NCBI GenBank assembly: GCA_965232255.1
Contig: OZ246962.1
Coordinates: forward strand, 2,542,001-2,606,000
From: Endozoicomonas sp965232255
GTDB taxonomy: Bacteria > Pseudomonadota > Gammaproteobacteria > Pseudomonadales > Endozoicomonadaceae
Reading direction: 5' to 3'
Length of the DNA stretch: 64,000 bases
In this document: positions 61,675 through 64,000 of the stretch, one piece after another
Position numbering within the stretch: the first letter of the stretch is position 1
How the letters are laid out: each line of letters opens with the position of its first letter
Notes under the pieces: model-generated
Seen by the model: only the letters and a program-made list of their open reading frames with translations
The model's database searches: none
Told to the model about the DNA's origin: nothing
Program-made: the position numbers and the translations under genes

Positions 61675-61990
61675 ACATACTCAACTTCAGTTAGTGGTGG
61701 ATTGCGAGCGCGCAAACTCGCAGTAAGACAAGCAAAAAAAAGATTCGCGAAGTTTACCTTATGTAGTGGTTAAGACGTAGTGATAACTGATGCTGCCGGT
61801 CAATGCTGAATGGCCAGCGCCGGGGAATTTCGCCAGGTGTCTGCAGGTTATAGACCAGCGTCGTTTGGCGATGCCATGATCAATAACAGCAATTTGTTGC
61901 TTCAGCTCGGTGAAAAATATTTCTTCGTGAAAGAATGTTTCCCCGGTTTCGTGGTCGAACGGCTGGAGCATTCATGTGGGCCGCTTGTCA
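61675..61990. other. Gap between glk and the RING-ankyrin gene
   Basis: No gene is supported. A 73-codon frame overlapping the start of the next gene has no family features. A T-run on the minus strand (61734-61741) and the divergent promoters are the only things to note. Confidence 0.45.
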
Positions 61991-64000
61991 ATGATCGAGT
62001 CTATTCCAACATCGAACGCCAACACTGTTGAGAAAGATTTTGGGCTCTGTGCCATTTGCCTTGAGGGAATGCACGACGGGCGACAGGTAATGGTTACCAG
62101 CTGCGCGCACCACTTCCACGAGTCCTGCATCGTCAGAGTAATCGAGGACAAAAGTGACTTGGCACGAAAATGTGCCTTGTGTCGGACCTACGTTCTACCG
62201 CTGATACGCATGGAGCCGCTTGCGGAAGAAGAGACCAGTCCGTACGTAGAACATCAGGCGATGCGTGCTGTTCGCTGCGCCCAGCGCGACGAGCTGTTGC
62301 AGCTACTGGCAAAGTGTCCTGATATCGTACACCAGCACTGGTTCAGTTTTGCCTGCAAAATGCAGGTCAGTCTGCTGCACGTCGCCGTTGTTAACGGCCA
62401 TCGCCAACTGGTTGCCGACCTGATTGCGGCGGGAGCCAGGGTTAATGCCATTGCCAACGATGATGGCGTTGCGCTGCTGCCATTGGCAGTGGAGCGTGGC
62501 AATCACGGACTAATGGTGGATCTGCTGGTGGCTGGAGCCCGGGTTGACGGCGTAGATAAAAGTGGCAGAACAGCCCTGCACCATGCTGTCAATCAAGGCT
62601 TTCGGGCAATGGCAGCCGATCTGTTGCGCGCGGGTGCCAATGTCAATGCGGTCGATCATGAGGGCTCCAGCGCCTTGCATCTGGCTGCCGAGAATGGTGA
62701 TCGGGTCATGGTTATTGACCTGTTGGCGGTGAAGCCACATATCAATGTGCCTTGCCAGGGCGGCGCTACACCTTTGTACCTGGCTGCCCAGAGCGGTGAC
62801 CAGGAGCTGGTGGGCAGATTGTTACAGGCCGGAGGGCGTGTTAACCAGGCTTGCTGGGACGGCTATTGTCCCTTGCATGCTGCCATCCGCAGCGGCTATC
62901 TATCCGTGGTTAATGAACTCCTCAGAGGTAAAGCCCAGGTCAATGCTGTCAGCAAGAGCGGGGTTACGGCATTGTTTCTTGCCGTTCAATCCGGGGATCG
63001 CACCTTGGTGAGACGGCTACTGCTGGCAGGAGCCCAGGTGGATTATGCCAACAAAAAAGGCATCACTCCCTTGCACATTGCCGCTGGCGACGGCTCAGCA
63101 GTGATAGTGGCCATGCTATTGCAGGGGAGCGCCCGGATTAACGTCACATGCAACGATGGCTATACCCCGCTGAGTGTGGCGATATCCTGCGGTCGTCTTG
63201 ACCTGGCGGAACAGTTGATCGAGGCTGGCGCCGACGTCAATATACTCACCCGTCACAGACGATCCGCCGCACTCTCCATTGCTATCGAGATGGGTTTTTT
63301 CGAGTTAGTTGAGCGACTGCTAATCGCTGGAGCAAACGTTAATGTAGCGGATAAAAATGGCCGCACACCGCTCTACCTGGGCGCCTTACATGGCCATCGT
63401 GAATTGGTCAGCAAATTACTGGCCGCAGGGGCTCACACTGATTCGCAGCACTACTCAGCGGCATCGCCCTTGAGTGCGGCCATTGCTAATGCTCATCATG
63501 AGCTGGCTATTGAGTTACTCAACGCAGGTGTCAAACCCAATCGAGCGGATAAAAATGGCGAAACACCACTGCATTTTGCTGTTACTACTGGCAACCGGAA
63601 GCTGGTTGCCTATCTGCTGGAGCATGGTGCCCAAATTGATAAAACCAACCACAAGGGTGACACGGCGTTGTCCATAGCCGTTCGGCGAGGGCAGCGACAG
63701 CTGGTGCAGGATCTGCTTCGAGTCGGAGCGTGTCCAACAGTCTGTATTAAAGGCGGCGTCAACCTCCTGCACCTGGCCTGCGAGGTGGGTGATCGACAGT
63801 TGGTGGACATTTTGCTCAACGCCGGCATCAATATCAATACGGCTGCGGATGATGGTACGACGGCGCTGATCATCGCAGTCAGCAGAAATCTCAGTGATCT
63901 GGTTACTGACTTATTGGCGCAGGGAGCGTTGATTGATGCTGCTACGGCCCATGGTGCCACAGCGCTATGGACTGCCACCAACCGGGGTCATTTGGAGCTG
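61991..64000 (+). CDS. RING-H2 finger plus ankyrin-repeat protein (C-terminus off the right edge)
   Basis: This open frame of 670 codons continues past the window. ATG 61991 is the first start after the in-frame stop at 61928. Residues 20-64 form a perfect RING-H2: C20-x2-C23-x14-C38-x-H40-x2-H43-x2-C46-x14-C61-x2-C64. Residues from about 127 to the edge hold about 17 ankyrin repeats with clear TPLHxA and LLxAGAxVN signatures. In eukaryotes this pairing makes substrate-binding E3 ubiquitin ligases. There is no Sec signal, so delivery would need a specialised secretion system. It is the second RING-H2 protein in the window. The Trp usual after the sixth ligand is absent here. Confidence 0.92.
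   Translation, partial: MIESIPTSNANTVEKDFGLCAICLEGMHDGRQVMVTSCAHHFHESCIVRVIEDKSDLARKCALCRTYVLPLIRMEPLAEEETSPYVEHQAMRAVRCAQRDELLQLLAKCPDIVHQHWFSFACKMQVSLLHVAVVNGHRQLVADLIAAGARVNAIANDDGVALLPLAVERGNHGLMVDLLVAGARVDGVDKSGRTALHHAVNQGFRAMAADLLRAGANVNAVDHEGSSALHLAAENGDRVMVIDLLAVKPHINVPCQGGATPLYLAAQSGDQELVGRLLQAGGRVNQACWDGYCPLHAAIRSGYLSVVNELLRGKAQVNAVSKSGVTALFLAVQSGDRTLVRRLLLAGAQVDYANKKGITPLHIAAGDGSAVIVAMLLQGSARINVTCNDGYTPLSVAISCGRLDLAEQLIEAGADVNILTRHRRSAALSIAIEMGFFELVERLLIAGANVNVADKNGRTPLYLGALHGHRELVSKLLAAGAHTDSQHYSAASPLSAAIANAHHELAIELLNAGVKPNRADKNGETPLHFAVTTGNRKLVAYLLEHGAQIDKTNHKGDTALSIAVRRGQRQLVQDLLRVGACPTVCIKGGVNLLHLACEVGDRQLVDILLNAGININTAADDGTTALIIAVSRNLSDLVTDLLAQGALIDAATAHGATALWTATNRGHLEL

Noticed and set aside
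61810..62031. 73-codon frame overlapping the start of the RING-ankyrin gene
   Set aside because: It overlaps the better-supported frame and shows no family features.

Overview
The window looks like a chromosome segment of a host-associated marine gammaproteobacterium, most likely Endozoicomonadaceae. This is inferred, not proven. The core genes are in typical gammaproteobacterial order: rpsP-rimM-trmD-rplS with ffh and ypjD close by, minCDE, prc, a lipid A acyltransferase, glk and uspE. Between them lie genes of eukaryotic flavour: a pepsin-type aspartic protease, two RING-H2 proteins (one fused to about 17 ankyrin repeats), a proline-rich protein ending like a WASP connector-acidic region, a duplicated beta-helix membrane protein and several orphan ORFs. 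No rRNA, tRNA or CRISPR array is visible.

Layout. 1-5.1 kb: uspE (cut by the left edge), secreted pepsin homologue, dCMP deaminase, Bcr/CflA exporter, K+ channel. 5.1-7.8 kb: an orphan gene, a gap with 17-18 bp tandem duplications, and a secreted protein. 8.1-22.4 kb: four paralogous genes (called A, B, C and D here), all on the plus strand, for giant alpha-solenoid proteins. An IS200/IS605 element with an amber-interrupted tnpB sits between B and C. 22.7-25.3 kb: SDF symporter, glycine-zipper lipoprotein, a decayed IS605 copy and a RING-H2 protein. 25.3-30 kb: FNR-type site, NADH-dependent acrylate/fumarate-type reductase and apbE. 30.1-36.8 kb: two ATP-grasp ligases, an M14 peptidase and a divergent M20 peptidase, which may form a peptide-metabolite locus. 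37-43.2 kb: beta-helix membrane protein, two glutathione transferases, an orphan. 43.3-50 kb: ribosomal/tRNA operon, an orphan, ffh, ypjD. 50.5-53 kb: WASP-like protein, a ypjD relic and an orphan. 53.2-61.7 kb: prc, M18 aminopeptidase, minEDC, lpxL-like, glk. 62-64 kb: RING-ankyrin protein running off the right edge.

The most remarkable system is the A-D family. Each protein has a Ser/Pro-rich N-terminus with basic NLS-like clusters, a conserved cap domain, and one or two arrays of about 38-residue two-helix repeats (58 in total). Each repeat carries a variable tripeptide in the inter-helix loop, just before a conserved K/R-G-hydrophobic-P. The proteins end in an acidic tail with Phe-Trp motifs. 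This layout parallels TAL effectors, and the repeat also resembles the mTERF motif, so secreted nucleic-acid-binding proteins acting in the host nucleus are a reasonable hypothesis. Together with the RING, RING-ankyrin and WASP-like proteins, the window reads as a host-manipulation region embedded among housekeeping genes.
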